From: Porphyromonadaceae bacterium UBA4259
Lineage (GTDB): Bacteria > Bacteroidota > Bacteroidia > Bacteroidales > Muribaculaceae
NCBI GenBank assembly: GCA_002396125.1
Contig: DGWL01000087.1
Location: 23,395-31,612, forward strand
DNA length: 8,218 nt
Direction of reading: 5' to 3'
A program made the position numbers and the translations under genes. This document shows, in pieces, positions 1-5,771 of this stretch. How positions within the stretch are numbered: position 1 is the stretch's first letter; each line of letters starts with the position of its first letter. The notes under the pieces are model-generated. The model worked only from the letters and a program-made list of their open reading frames with translations. It did no database searches and was not told the DNA's origin.

Positions 1-61
1 GATTGATGAATGTTGCGGAATCTTATTAAATAGCCCGGCTCCAGGTTATATACACGAAAAA

Positions 62-85
62 AATTGCCACAGTTGCCCAATTGCC
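62..85 (+). repeat. Three closely spaced TTGCC direct repeats upstream of the lipoprotein gene
   Basis: A(A/G)TTGCC occurs at 62-68, 71-77 and 79-85, with start-to-start spacings of 9 and 8 bases. It lies just upstream of the candidate -7 box. A fourth TTGCC lies at 122-126 in the leader. The cluster could be an operator for a repeat-binding regulator or a chance feature of a short AT/GC-patchy stretch. No regulator can be named. Confidence 0.35.
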
Positions 86-97
86 GATTTTTTTGTG

Positions 98-105
98 TAA
101 CTTCG
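98..105 (+). promoter_or_regulatory. Candidate Bacteroidetes -7 box for the small lipoprotein gene
   Basis: TAACTTCG resembles the Bacteroidetes TAnnTTTG -7 element with one mismatch. It lies 49 bases before the ATG at 155. A TTG at 73-75 could serve as a -33 element, with a slightly long spacer of 22 bases. The box runs into a short perfect inverted repeat, TTCGC-AAGC-GCGAA (102-115), which would sit at or just after the transcription start. This is a pattern match only. Confidence 0.4.
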
Positions 106-154
106 CAAGCGCGAAATCACATTGCCTGAATAACACAAATAATATAACCGGAAA

Positions 155-364
155 ATGAGAAAATTCAAGAAAATATTAAGCATCTATGCCCTACTGGTGC
201 TCACCGGTGCAGGCGCGGTTGCCGCACTGAGCAGTTGCAATTCCAACCGCTACATAACCTATGAGGACGGCATGTTTGACACCAACGAGGTGTATCAGGA
301 CGCAGCCGACGAGACTTTCCAAATCAACAGTGAGGTTGACAACGACGACCAGGAAAGATATTAA
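155..364 (+). CDS. Small acidic lipoprotein of unknown function (69 aa)
   Basis: I do not recognise a family. The 69-residue product starts with a basic stretch (MRKFKK), followed by a hydrophobic segment at about residues 7-25 and a lipobox L25-S26-S27-C28. It therefore looks like a signal-peptidase-II lipoprotein whose mature part is only about 42 residues. The mature part is strikingly acidic: I count 12 Asp/Glu against two Arg after Cys28, with no further cysteine and no domain motif. The Asn-Ser-Asn after the cysteine is not the acidic pattern of Bacteroidetes surface-export signals, so a periplasm-facing anchor is as likely as surface display; that is inference. It stands alone, convergent with the oxidoreductase operon, with a promoter-like box upstream and a terminator 28 bases after the stop. 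The ATG at 155 is the only start that gives a full signal peptide. Confidence 0.8.
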   Translation: MRKFKKILSIYALLVLTGAGAVAALSSCNSNRYITYEDGMFDTNEVYQDAADETFQINSEVDNDDQERY

Positions 365-391
365 TCAATATCGCGTTATGTGTAAACAACG

Positions 392-430
392 AAACGCACC
401 CATCATTGCGATGGATGCGTTTTGTTTTTT
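392..430 (+). terminator. Intrinsic terminator after the small lipoprotein gene
   Basis: A hairpin with a 7-bp outer stem (392-398 with 416-422), one C-A mismatch, a 5-bp inner stem (400-404 with 410-414) and a 5-base loop is followed by a T-rich tract with six consecutive Ts at 425-430. It begins 28 bases after the lipoprotein stop. Read on the minus strand, the same hairpin is followed by a weaker T-rich stretch. It may therefore also end transcripts of the convergent oxidoreductase operon, whose last stop codon is at 449. Confidence 0.78.
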
Positions 431-438
431 AATTAATG

Positions 439-455
439 GGAGTGAGTATTACTCC
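439..455 (-). repeat. Short inverted repeat across the gamma-subunit stop codon
   Basis: GGAGT (439-443) and ACTCC (451-455) form a perfect 5-bp stem with a 7-base loop, and the TAA stop of the gamma gene (449-451) overlaps it. The minus-strand sequence after it lacks a T-tract, so it is at most a weak 3'-end structure upstream of the stronger hairpin at 392-423. It may be chance. Confidence 0.3.
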
Positions 456-988
456 TTGATGAGAGTGGCGCCCTTCTTGAGAGCTTCCTCATTCATGGGG
501 ATGAGGTGCCAGTGACGCTCGGGAAGAGTCTTCTTGAGGCCCTTGAGCACGTTCTCGATGGTCACGATGGGTTTAACCTTGAGATAAGCACCCAGCACAA
601 TCATGTTGAAAGCCTTGCTGTTGTTGATCTCGATGGTTGCCTCGGTTGCCTCGATGCGATAAATCTTGATATCGGTGCGAGTGGGAGGTGTGTTGATGCC
701 GTAGCCGTCGTAGATGAGCACGCCGCCCGGCTTTACCTTCTTCTCAAACTTGTCGAGACTCTGCTGGTTAAGCACCACTGCAGTGTCATACATGTTAAGG
801 ATTGGCGAGCTGATGCGCTCGTCGCTAACGATAACGGTGACGTTGGCAGTACCACCACGTTGCTCCGGACCGTAAGAAGGCATCCAAGTCACTTCCTTGT
901 CTTCCATAAGTCCTGAGTAAGCCAGAATCTTACCCATTGAGAGGACACCCTGTCCTCCAAAGCCTGCTATTACTATTTCTTCTTTCAT
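449..988 (-). CDS. 2-oxoacid:ferredoxin oxidoreductase, gamma subunit
   Basis: This is the gamma subunit (KorC/VorC type, POR gamma domain) of a four-subunit 2-oxoacid:ferredoxin oxidoreductase, about 179 residues as usual for the free-standing subunit. The N-terminus holds the family signature GFGGQGVLSMGKILA (residues 9-23), then SYGPEQRGG (38-46) and a Ser-Pro-Ile at 61-63. In this superfamily the gamma domain contacts the coenzyme-A-binding and TPP-containing core formed with alpha and beta. It is the last gene of the delta-alpha-beta-gamma operon, starting only 5 bases after the beta stop, which suggests translational coupling. A small inverted repeat (439-443 with 451-455) spans its stop codon. 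The family is sure; the substrate (2-oxoglutarate or branched-chain 2-oxoacids) cannot be read from this subunit. Confidence 0.93.
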   Translation of the reverse strand: MKEEIVIAGFGGQGVLSMGKILAYSGLMEDKEVTWMPSYGPEQRGGTANVTVIVSDERISSPILNMYDTAVVLNQQSLDKFEKKVKPGGVLIYDGYGINTPPTRTDIKIYRIEATEATIEINNSKAFNMIVLGAYLKVKPIVTIENVLKGLKKTLPERHWHLIPMNEEALKKGATLIKE

Positions 989-993
989 GACGA

Positions 994-1755
994 TTATTCA
1001 TTTTTTAAATCACCCAGAGGGTACTTAGCAAACATATTCTCTTGCAGCCATTCGTTGGCCTTTACCGGACTGAGTTTCCAGCCGGTGTTGCAGGTGCTCA
1101 CTATCTCTACAACCGAGCAGCCCTTGCCGTCCATACTGTTTTGGAAAGCCTTCTTGAGGGCAGCTTTGGTCTTGCGCACTGCAGCGGCGCTGTAGACGGT
1201 CTGGCGAGTTACGTAGCAAGTGCCGTCGAGCTGAGCCAGCAGGTTGCTGATGGCCAAGGGGTAGCCGTTGAGGTCGGCACGACGGCCGTAGGGGCAGGTA
1301 GCTGTCTTCTGACCGAGCAGAGTGGTTGGTGCCATCTGTCCACCGGTCATGCCATAGATGGCATTGTTGATGAAGATAATCACGATGTTCTCACCGCGGT
1401 TAGCAGCGTGAATGGTTTCGGCAGTACCGATTGCCGAGAGGTCGCCATCGCCTTGATAGGTGAAGACGAGCTTGTCGGGCATCAGTCGCTTGGTTGCTGT
1501 TGCCATTGCCGGAGCGCGTCCGTGAGCAGCCTCAAGCCAGTCGATGTCGATGTAGTTATAGGCAAACACCGCGCAGCCCACTGGTGAAACGCCAATGGCC
1601 TTCTCTTGGAGTCCCATTTCCTCGATAACCTCGGCAACGAGTTTGTGCACAACGCCATGGCTGCAGCCTGGGCAGTAGTGCATGTGTGCTTCGTTGAGCA
1701 ATGATGGTCTTTTATAGACCCTGTTCTCAGGGCGAATTATATCGTTAAGTTCCAT
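994..1755 (-). CDS. 2-oxoacid:ferredoxin oxidoreductase, beta subunit (TPP-binding)
   Basis: This is the thiamine-pyrophosphate-binding beta subunit (KorB/VorA type). At 253 residues it has typical length. CPGCSHG at residues 28-34 is the conserved N-terminal cysteine motif. The TPP/Mg-binding motif starts at GDGD (102-105) and ends at the Asn-Asn (130-131) before AIYGMTGGQ (132-140), which also contributes to cofactor binding. The subunit makes the active site together with alpha and passes electrons from the TPP adduct to the ferredoxin-like delta subunit. It follows the alpha gene by 28 bases and precedes gamma by 5. The short, single-domain architecture matches the KOR/VOR group rather than the large single-chain pyruvate:ferredoxin oxidoreductases. 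Long open frames on the opposite strand here are shadows. Confidence 0.94.
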   Translation of the reverse strand: MELNDIIRPENRVYKRPSLLNEAHMHYCPGCSHGVVHKLVAEVIEEMGLQEKAIGVSPVGCAVFAYNYIDIDWLEAAHGRAPAMATATKRLMPDKLVFTYQGDGDLSAIGTAETIHAANRGENIVIIFINNAIYGMTGGQMAPTTLLGQKTATCPYGRRADLNGYPLAISNLLAQLDGTCYVTRQTVYSAAAVRKTKAALKKAFQNSMDGKGCSVVEIVSTCNTGWKLSPVKANEWLQENMFAKYPLGDLKNE

Positions 1756-1783
1756 AATGGTCTTGAATGTGTTAATGAGTTGA

Positions 1784-2875
1784 TTATCCTAATTTGTTAA
1801 CCAGTTTCTCTTTGAGAGCGGTGAGAATCTCGTCGGGAGCGGGAACATTGCCACCCAGACGGTAGAAGATGTCAACGGGGTACTTGCACTCGGTGGCGAG
1901 CTTAACATCCTCGATGAGCTGACCTGCGCTGAGCTCAACGCTAAGGATACCCTTAACGCCCTCGGCAGCCTTCTTGATAGCATCAACCGGGAATGGCCAC
2001 AGAGTGATGGGGCGTGCGATACCCACCTTGATGCCTTCCTCGGCTGCGAGCTCCATAGCCTTTTGGCTGATGCGAGCCATGCTGCCGAATGCCACGATGA
2101 GGTAGTCGCAATCGTCGGTGTTAATTAACTCGCAACGCTGCTCGTTCTTCTCAATCTCGCGATAGGTAGCCTGGAAGCGGTGGTTGTTCTCCTCCATCTT
2201 GTCGTCATCGAGCTCGAGCGAAGTGATGATGTTCTTGGGGCGCATGCCCTTGCGGCCGTTAACAGCCCATGGGCAGTTCTCGCGAATCCACTCCTCGGTG
2301 TGGCGTGGACGCTGCTCGGGAAGCACAACCTTCTCCATCATCTGGCCAATAACGCCGTCGGCAAGGATCATCGACACTGCGCGATACTTGAACGCCAGGT
2401 CCCAACCCAGAGCCACGAAATCGACCATTTCCTGAACCGATGCAGGAGCTAGGGTAATCAATCGGTAGTCGCCGTGGCCACCACCCTTAACGGCCTGGAA
2501 ATAGTCGGCCTGTGAGGGATGAATAGTACCAAGGCCCGGGCCACCGCGCATTACGTTAATCACCAGTGCGGGAACCTCGCTGGCAGCCATGTAGCTCATT
2601 CCTTCCTGCATCAAGCTGAAGCCTGGACTGGAAGTGGATGTGAGCACAGTCTTGCCGCACGAAGCGCCAGCATACACCATGTTGATTGCAGCCACTTCAC
2701 TCTCGGCCTGAAGCACTACCATACCGGTAGTCTCCCAAGGCATTTCTTCTTCAAGTTTTTCGAGAACCTCCGACTGCGGGGTAATAGGATAACCGAAATA
2801 ACCGTCGGCACCATAGCGAATAGCAGCGACAGCGAGAGCCTCATTACCCTTCATTAATGTTACTTTATCGTTCAT
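1784..2875 (-). CDS. vorB: 2-oxoacid:ferredoxin oxidoreductase, alpha subunit (VorB type)
   Basis: This is the alpha subunit, 363 residues, of the type usually annotated in Bacteroidales as 3-methyl-2-oxobutanoate dehydrogenase subunit VorB; KorA is the alternative name if the substrate is 2-oxoglutarate. The N-terminal pyrimidine-binding domain shows GYPITPQSE (28-36), QAESEVAAI (56-64, with the glutamate that activates TPP in this superfamily), TSSPGFSLM (81-89) and RGGPGLGT (110-117). A second domain (transketolase C-terminal-like, domain II) begins near residue 256 with DYLIVAFGS. The known reaction is 2-oxoacid + CoA + oxidised ferredoxin giving acyl-CoA + CO2 + reduced ferredoxin, in the cytoplasm. 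It lies 44 bases after the delta gene and 28 before beta. The enzyme class is certain; the substrate is inferred only from family resemblance recalled from memory. Confidence 0.94.
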   Translation of the reverse strand: MNDKVTLMKGNEALAVAAIRYGADGYFGYPITPQSEVLEKLEEEMPWETTGMVVLQAESEVAAINMVYAGASCGKTVLTSTSSPGFSLMQEGMSYMAASEVPALVINVMRGGPGLGTIHPSQADYFQAVKGGGHGDYRLITLAPASVQEMVDFVALGWDLAFKYRAVSMILADGVIGQMMEKVVLPEQRPRHTEEWIRENCPWAVNGRKGMRPKNIITSLELDDDKMEENNHRFQATYREIEKNEQRCELINTDDCDYLIVAFGSMARISQKAMELAAEEGIKVGIARPITLWPFPVDAIKKAAEGVKGILSVELSAGQLIEDVKLATECKYPVDIFYRLGGNVPAPDEILTALKEKLVNKLG

Positions 2876-2919
2876 CGTTTCTACGGTTTTGTTTTTTTAG
2901 GTTGATTACAATAGTTGTT

Positions 2920-3150
2920 TTACTTCTCCACAACGCGATATACCTCAATGCAAGCATCGGGGCACACGAGCGCACAGCTCGAGCATCCAATGCACTTGTC
3001 GGGGACTGCCATGTAGGCATAATGGTAACCTCGGTTGTTTACTTCATTTTTCTTCAGGTCGAGCACACCTTGCGGACAGGCCACAACACACAGGTTGCAG
3101 CCCTTGCAGCGCTCGGTGTTGACCGTTACTGCTCCATTGATTTTTGCCAT
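2920..3150 (-). CDS. 2-oxoacid:ferredoxin oxidoreductase, delta (2x[4Fe-4S] ferredoxin-like) subunit
   Basis: This 76-residue iron-sulfur subunit is the internal electron carrier of the complex (KorD/VorD type). It has two complete CxxCxxCxxxCP clusters, at C15-C18-C21-C25 and C53-C56-C59-C63, each able to hold one [4Fe-4S] centre. A Gly-Tyr-rich linker (41-47) lies between them. I start it at the ATG at 3150 (MAKINGAVTV). An upstream in-frame ATG at 3207 would add 19 residues lacking family features, and it would lie on the far side of the promoter box at 3181-3188. With the start at 3150 the leader is about 25 bases and has no Shine-Dalgarno sequence. It is the first gene of the operon, 44 bases before the alpha gene. 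Confidence 0.92.
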   Translation of the reverse strand: MAKINGAVTVNTERCKGCNLCVVACPQGVLDLKKNEVNNRGYHYAYMAVPDKCIGCSSCALVCPDACIEVYRVVEK

Positions 3151-3180
3151 ATTATTATAAAGTGTTTTAGTTAAGTCTTG

Positions 3181-3188
3181 CAAATATA
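3181..3188 (-). promoter_or_regulatory. Bacteroidetes-type -7 promoter box for the oxidoreductase operon
   Basis: On the minus strand this reads TATATTTG, a perfect TAnnTTTG -7 element. Transcription would start near 3175, about 25 bases before the delta-subunit ATG at 3150. The -33 region is less clear: a TTG on the minus strand (3205-3207) sits 16 bases upstream, shorter than the usual spacer. The box also settles the start of the delta gene. Confidence 0.7.
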
Positions 3189-3274
3189 CAAAACTTCTTG
3201 AAAACAAGCACTATTTTAGGTAAATAATTTATCAACAATTACAGCAAAGATGGCACCTGTGTGCTATTTATTGC

Positions 3275-3330
3275 CCGGGGGTACCGATTGCACGCTCGCC
3301 TATGGCTTGTTGCAGAATCGGTACCCCCGG
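3275..3330. repeat. Perfect 15-bp inverted repeat with 26-base interior, in the spacer between two minus-strand operons
   Basis: The left arm CCGGGGGTACCGATT (3275-3289) and the right arm (3316-3330) are exact reverse complements. A further 3-bp stem (3290-3292 with 3311-3313) can form across a 2-base bulge, and a small GCC-TAT-GGC hairpin (3298-3306) sits in the loop. Each arm contains GGTACC. As RNA on the minus strand the structure begins 39 bases after the TPR-gene stop, a fitting place for a terminator or a 3'-end stabiliser. Neither side carries a T-tract, so it is not a textbook intrinsic terminator. Other possibilities are a dispersed palindromic (REP/MITE-like) element or an operator about 87 bases upstream of the oxidoreductase promoter box. 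The repeat is certain; its function is open. Confidence 0.9.
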
Positions 3331-3369
3331 TTATCGAAGGTTGTCCCTATTGCGGAATTGTGGCCAGAA

Positions 3370-4974
3370 CTATCGTTCCTGGAAGTTGAGTTGTGAATTG
3401 CTCAGGAGCATATTAAATGCCGGTTCAGAGCGCAGTGGAGCCAGATTGACGTAGGGGGCGTCGTTGAACTTAATGTCATAGAGACCTCCATAGCCGTTGG
3501 CTAAGCACGACTCAAGATACTTGATTCCCTGCGCCTTGTTGCCCATAGCAGCTTGCAGAGCGGCAGCATAATAATAGGCCTCACCGCCGGTTGCACTCAT
3601 CTCCTTAATGTGTCGATCAGCCCAAGCGGTAGCCTCGGTATCGCGTCCCAACTCATGAAGCGCGAATCCACGCAGTGAAGTCACGTCCTCATCGGGGAGA
3701 GTGAGCACTCGCTCAAAGTCGGCCTTGGCGGCAGTCGCGCTCTTGAGGTGGTTCTTGTTGAGCCATCCGCGCACGAGCAGGAGCTCAGCATTATCGGGAT
3801 TGGCAGCCACCGCCTTGTCGAGCAGCGGAGCGGCATCCTTATATTTCTTTTGAGCTATGAGCAGCCTTGCTTTTGCCAGCAGAGTGGGTGCATAGTTGGG
3901 GTTGAGCACCAGCGCCTGGTCGAGAGTTTGTGAGGCTGTGTTATAGTTGTTGCCCTTGCCCTGACGCAGCTCAATGAGACTGCGCAAGATGTAACCGTCG
4001 GGGTTGGTGGCATCGCCGGCAATAGCCTTGTTGGCAAAGTTGTAGGCTTGATCATAGTCGCCGAGCTGGAAGAGACAGTTGGCCTCATCGCTGTAGATAG
4101 AGCCGTATTCCATGAGGTTATTGTCGGTAATGACACGCAAGTCGCGCAGTGCCTGTCCGTAGTGCTTGTACTTGAGAGCGATAGCCGAGCGCACGCGGTA
4201 GAAGATGCCCACGCGTGGATTGTCGTCGGTTGCTCCGCGCAGAGAAGCCATCACATCGTCGTAGTGAGTGTCGGCAAGGCGGAAGAGCTGAGCGATAGAT
4301 GTACCGTTGTCGTCGGTCGAACTCATGGCAATGAGATAGGTGTCGCTGGCATCACGATACTTGCCCAAGAGTTCTTGCACATAGGCACGATTGATGTAGA
4401 CCTGAGCTTCGGCAGGGAAGAGCGTAACAGCCTGGTTTACCCAACTCATGGCATCCTCGGCTTTACCTTCCTGAGCAGCGACGCATCCAAGCAAGAACAT
4501 AGCATCGAAATTGCGTGGCTGCTGTTGCAGGATAGCCTGGAACTGCTGCTTGGCAGTGTCATAGTCGCGTCGCTGATAGGCCCATTTACCCTTGAGGTCG
4601 ACCCATGCGAGACTCGTTGGGTTGATTTCGGCCGCTTTTTCAATGTCCTTCCCCTCGGCATCGAGATTTCCCTTGATGTCATATAGCTTAGCACGGAGCA
4701 TATAGGCGTCGAAGAGCAACTCGGTATCCTTAGAAGTCGCCATCTCCAGAGTGCGGTTGACGTCGGCCATAGCGTCGTCGTAGTTGTGGTTGAGGAAGTT
4801 TTGGTTAGCACGCATGAAAAGCGTGTTGTAGTCGTTAGGGTTCTTGGCGATGTAGTCGTTGTAGACTTTCATGATTGCCGCATTATACTTCTCATCGCCT
4901 TGAGCCGCGGCATTAAAGATTGTGCATGATGCTACTGCAAGCAGCACGAGCACAAGGAATTTCTTGAATTTCAT
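3370..4974 (-). CDS. Exported tetratricopeptide-repeat protein
   Basis: This 534-residue protein has an N-terminal export signal (MKFKK, then a hydrophobic core at about 6-20). The rest is mostly TPR helices. The clearest units are at about 46-79, 122-152, 153-186, 187-217, 325-358, 359-392 and 393-426, with the usual pattern of small/aromatic residues and Pro at unit ends (for example NPNYAPTLLAKARLLIAQKK, 358-377). The C-terminal stretch (487-524), including LAPLRSEPAFNMLL, resembles the capping tail found at the end of other TPR proteins. Signal peptidase I could cut after A22-A23-A24, but V14-A15-S16-C17 also fits a lipobox. TPR proteins are protein-binding scaffolds; no catalytic domain is seen, so the role is unknown, presumably periplasmic or outer-membrane. 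It follows rsmE by 39 bases and ends the right-hand gene group. Confidence 0.9.
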   Translation of the reverse strand: MKFKKFLVLVLLAVASCTIFNAAAQGDEKYNAAIMKVYNDYIAKNPNDYNTLFMRANQNFLNHNYDDAMADVNRTLEMATSKDTELLFDAYMLRAKLYDIKGNLDAEGKDIEKAAEINPTSLAWVDLKGKWAYQRRDYDTAKQQFQAILQQQPRNFDAMFLLGCVAAQEGKAEDAMSWVNQAVTLFPAEAQVYINRAYVQELLGKYRDASDTYLIAMSSTDDNGTSIAQLFRLADTHYDDVMASLRGATDDNPRVGIFYRVRSAIALKYKHYGQALRDLRVITDNNLMEYGSIYSDEANCLFQLGDYDQAYNFANKAIAGDATNPDGYILRSLIELRQGKGNNYNTASQTLDQALVLNPNYAPTLLAKARLLIAQKKYKDAAPLLDKAVAANPDNAELLLVRGWLNKNHLKSATAAKADFERVLTLPDEDVTSLRGFALHELGRDTEATAWADRHIKEMSATGGEAYYYAAALQAAMGNKAQGIKYLESCLANGYGGLYDIKFNDAPYVNLAPLRSEPAFNMLLSNSQLNFQER

Positions 4975-5013
4975 AGTTCTTTTATTAGTATAGGAACATT
5001 TAGTATTATAATA

Positions 5014-5745
5014 TCATCTAGATTTAGACGCATCGCGCTGCTTGATGGCATGCATGGTGGCAATGGCTGCAAGAGCGGCGGTCTCGGTGCGCAGCCGGCT
5101 GTCGCCTAGAGTCACCGGGACGAAGCCTGCTTGGAGAGCCGCCTGAACCTCGGCCGGTGAGAAATCACCCTCGGGGCCTATCATCACCAGAGCGTCGCGG
5201 CCGGGGTCGTAGACCTGTGCCAGCGAGTGGCGGTCGTTGCGCGGCAGCGACTCGTCGCAGTAGGCAATGAACCGCTGCGCGTTGCTGTTCTCACCAATGA
5301 GGTGAGCGATGGGCGTGAGCTCGTCGAGCTGTGGCAGTTGCGCCTTGAGCGACTGCTTGACGGCAGCTACCAAAATCTTGTGTAACCGCTCGGTCTTGAG
5401 CACCTTGCGCTCGCTGTGCTGGCACAGCAACGGGGTGATGCGGTCGATGCCCATCTCGGTACATTTCTCGGCCATCCACTCAATGCGGTCGAGATTCTTG
5501 GTGGGTGCTACAGCCAGCTCTACCCTACTGCCCCAGTGCGGCGAAAGCTGTTGCCTGTCGAGAATCTCTACAGCACAATGCTTGCTATGAGCCAATGAGA
5601 TGCGGCAACGATACAGGTTGCCACAGCCATCAATCACCTCAACCTCATCACCCTCGACAAGGCGCAGCACGCGCGTGCAATGGCGCGACTCTTCCTCGGG
5701 GAGAGTGGCTGTGGTGGCAATATCGGGGGCGAAGAAGCGATGCAT
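5014..5745 (-). CDS. rsmE: 16S rRNA (uracil(1498)-N(3))-methyltransferase RsmE
   Basis: RsmE methylates N3 of U1498 in helix 44 of 16S rRNA in the 30S subunit, using S-adenosylmethionine. The 243-residue length is typical. The N-terminal PUA-like RNA-binding part carries ESRHCTRVLRL (19-29). The C-terminal SPOUT/trefoil-knot domain shows MAEKCTEMGIDRI (91-103), AVKQSLKAQLPQL (128-140), the SAM-binding IGPEGDFSPAEV (189-200) and LGDSRLRTETAA (213-224), the family signature. No key motif is missing. It starts 26 bases after the nucleoside permease stop and is followed by the TPR gene after 39 bases, so co-transcription is likely. The assignment is firm from the knot motifs alone. Confidence 0.96.
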   Translation of the reverse strand: MHRFFAPDIATTATLPEEESRHCTRVLRLVEGDEVEVIDGCGNLYRCRISLAHSKHCAVEILDRQQLSPHWGSRVELAVAPTKNLDRIEWMAEKCTEMGIDRITPLLCQHSERKVLKTERLHKILVAAVKQSLKAQLPQLDELTPIAHLIGENSNAQRFIAYCDESLPRNDRHSLAQVYDPGRDALVMIGPEGDFSPAEVQAALQAGFVPVTLGDSRLRTETAALAAIATMHAIKQRDASKSR

Positions 5746-5771
5746 CTTATTAATTTACAATTCGGTATTTT

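Noticed and set aside
1..100. Open stretch from base 2 to a TAA at 98-100 that might be the end of an upstream plus-strand gene
   Set aside because: The roughly 32 residues show no recognisable family, and the stretch overlaps the candidate promoter elements. It is too short to call.
261..515. 84-residue plus-strand frame overlapping the lipoprotein gene
   Set aside because: It is out of frame with the lipoprotein, reads through the terminator and into the convergent gamma gene, and has an arbitrary composition.
506..916. 136-residue plus-strand frame inside the gamma-subunit gene
   Set aside because: It is a shadow of the gamma subunit, which has the full family signature on the other strand.
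1029..1036. Minus-strand TATGTTTG, a TAnnTTTG match about 40 bases before the gamma start
   Set aside because: It lies inside the beta coding sequence and has no matching -33 element. Gamma is only 5 bases from beta, so an internal promoter is not needed.
1424..1434. 11-base match (GTACCGATTGC) to the left arm of the inverted repeat at 3275-3330
   Set aside because: It lies in the conserved coding sequence of the beta subunit, has no inverted partner, and one such match among many possible 11-mers is not surprising in 8 kb.
1042..1587. 181-residue open frame on the plus strand inside the beta-subunit gene
   Set aside because: It is antisense to a gene with clear TPP-binding motifs, has no recognisable domain or start signals, and is explained by the codon composition of the real gene.
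3151..3207. Longer N-terminus for the delta subunit starting at 3207
   Set aside because: The extra 19 residues lack family features, and their start lies upstream of the TATATTTG promoter box. The ATG at 3150 gives the usual small ferredoxin-like subunit.
4048..4686. 212-residue open frame on the plus strand inside the TPR gene
   Set aside because: It is antisense to a strongly supported TPR protein, and its composition looks like a mirror of TPR codons. It has no domain and no promoter.
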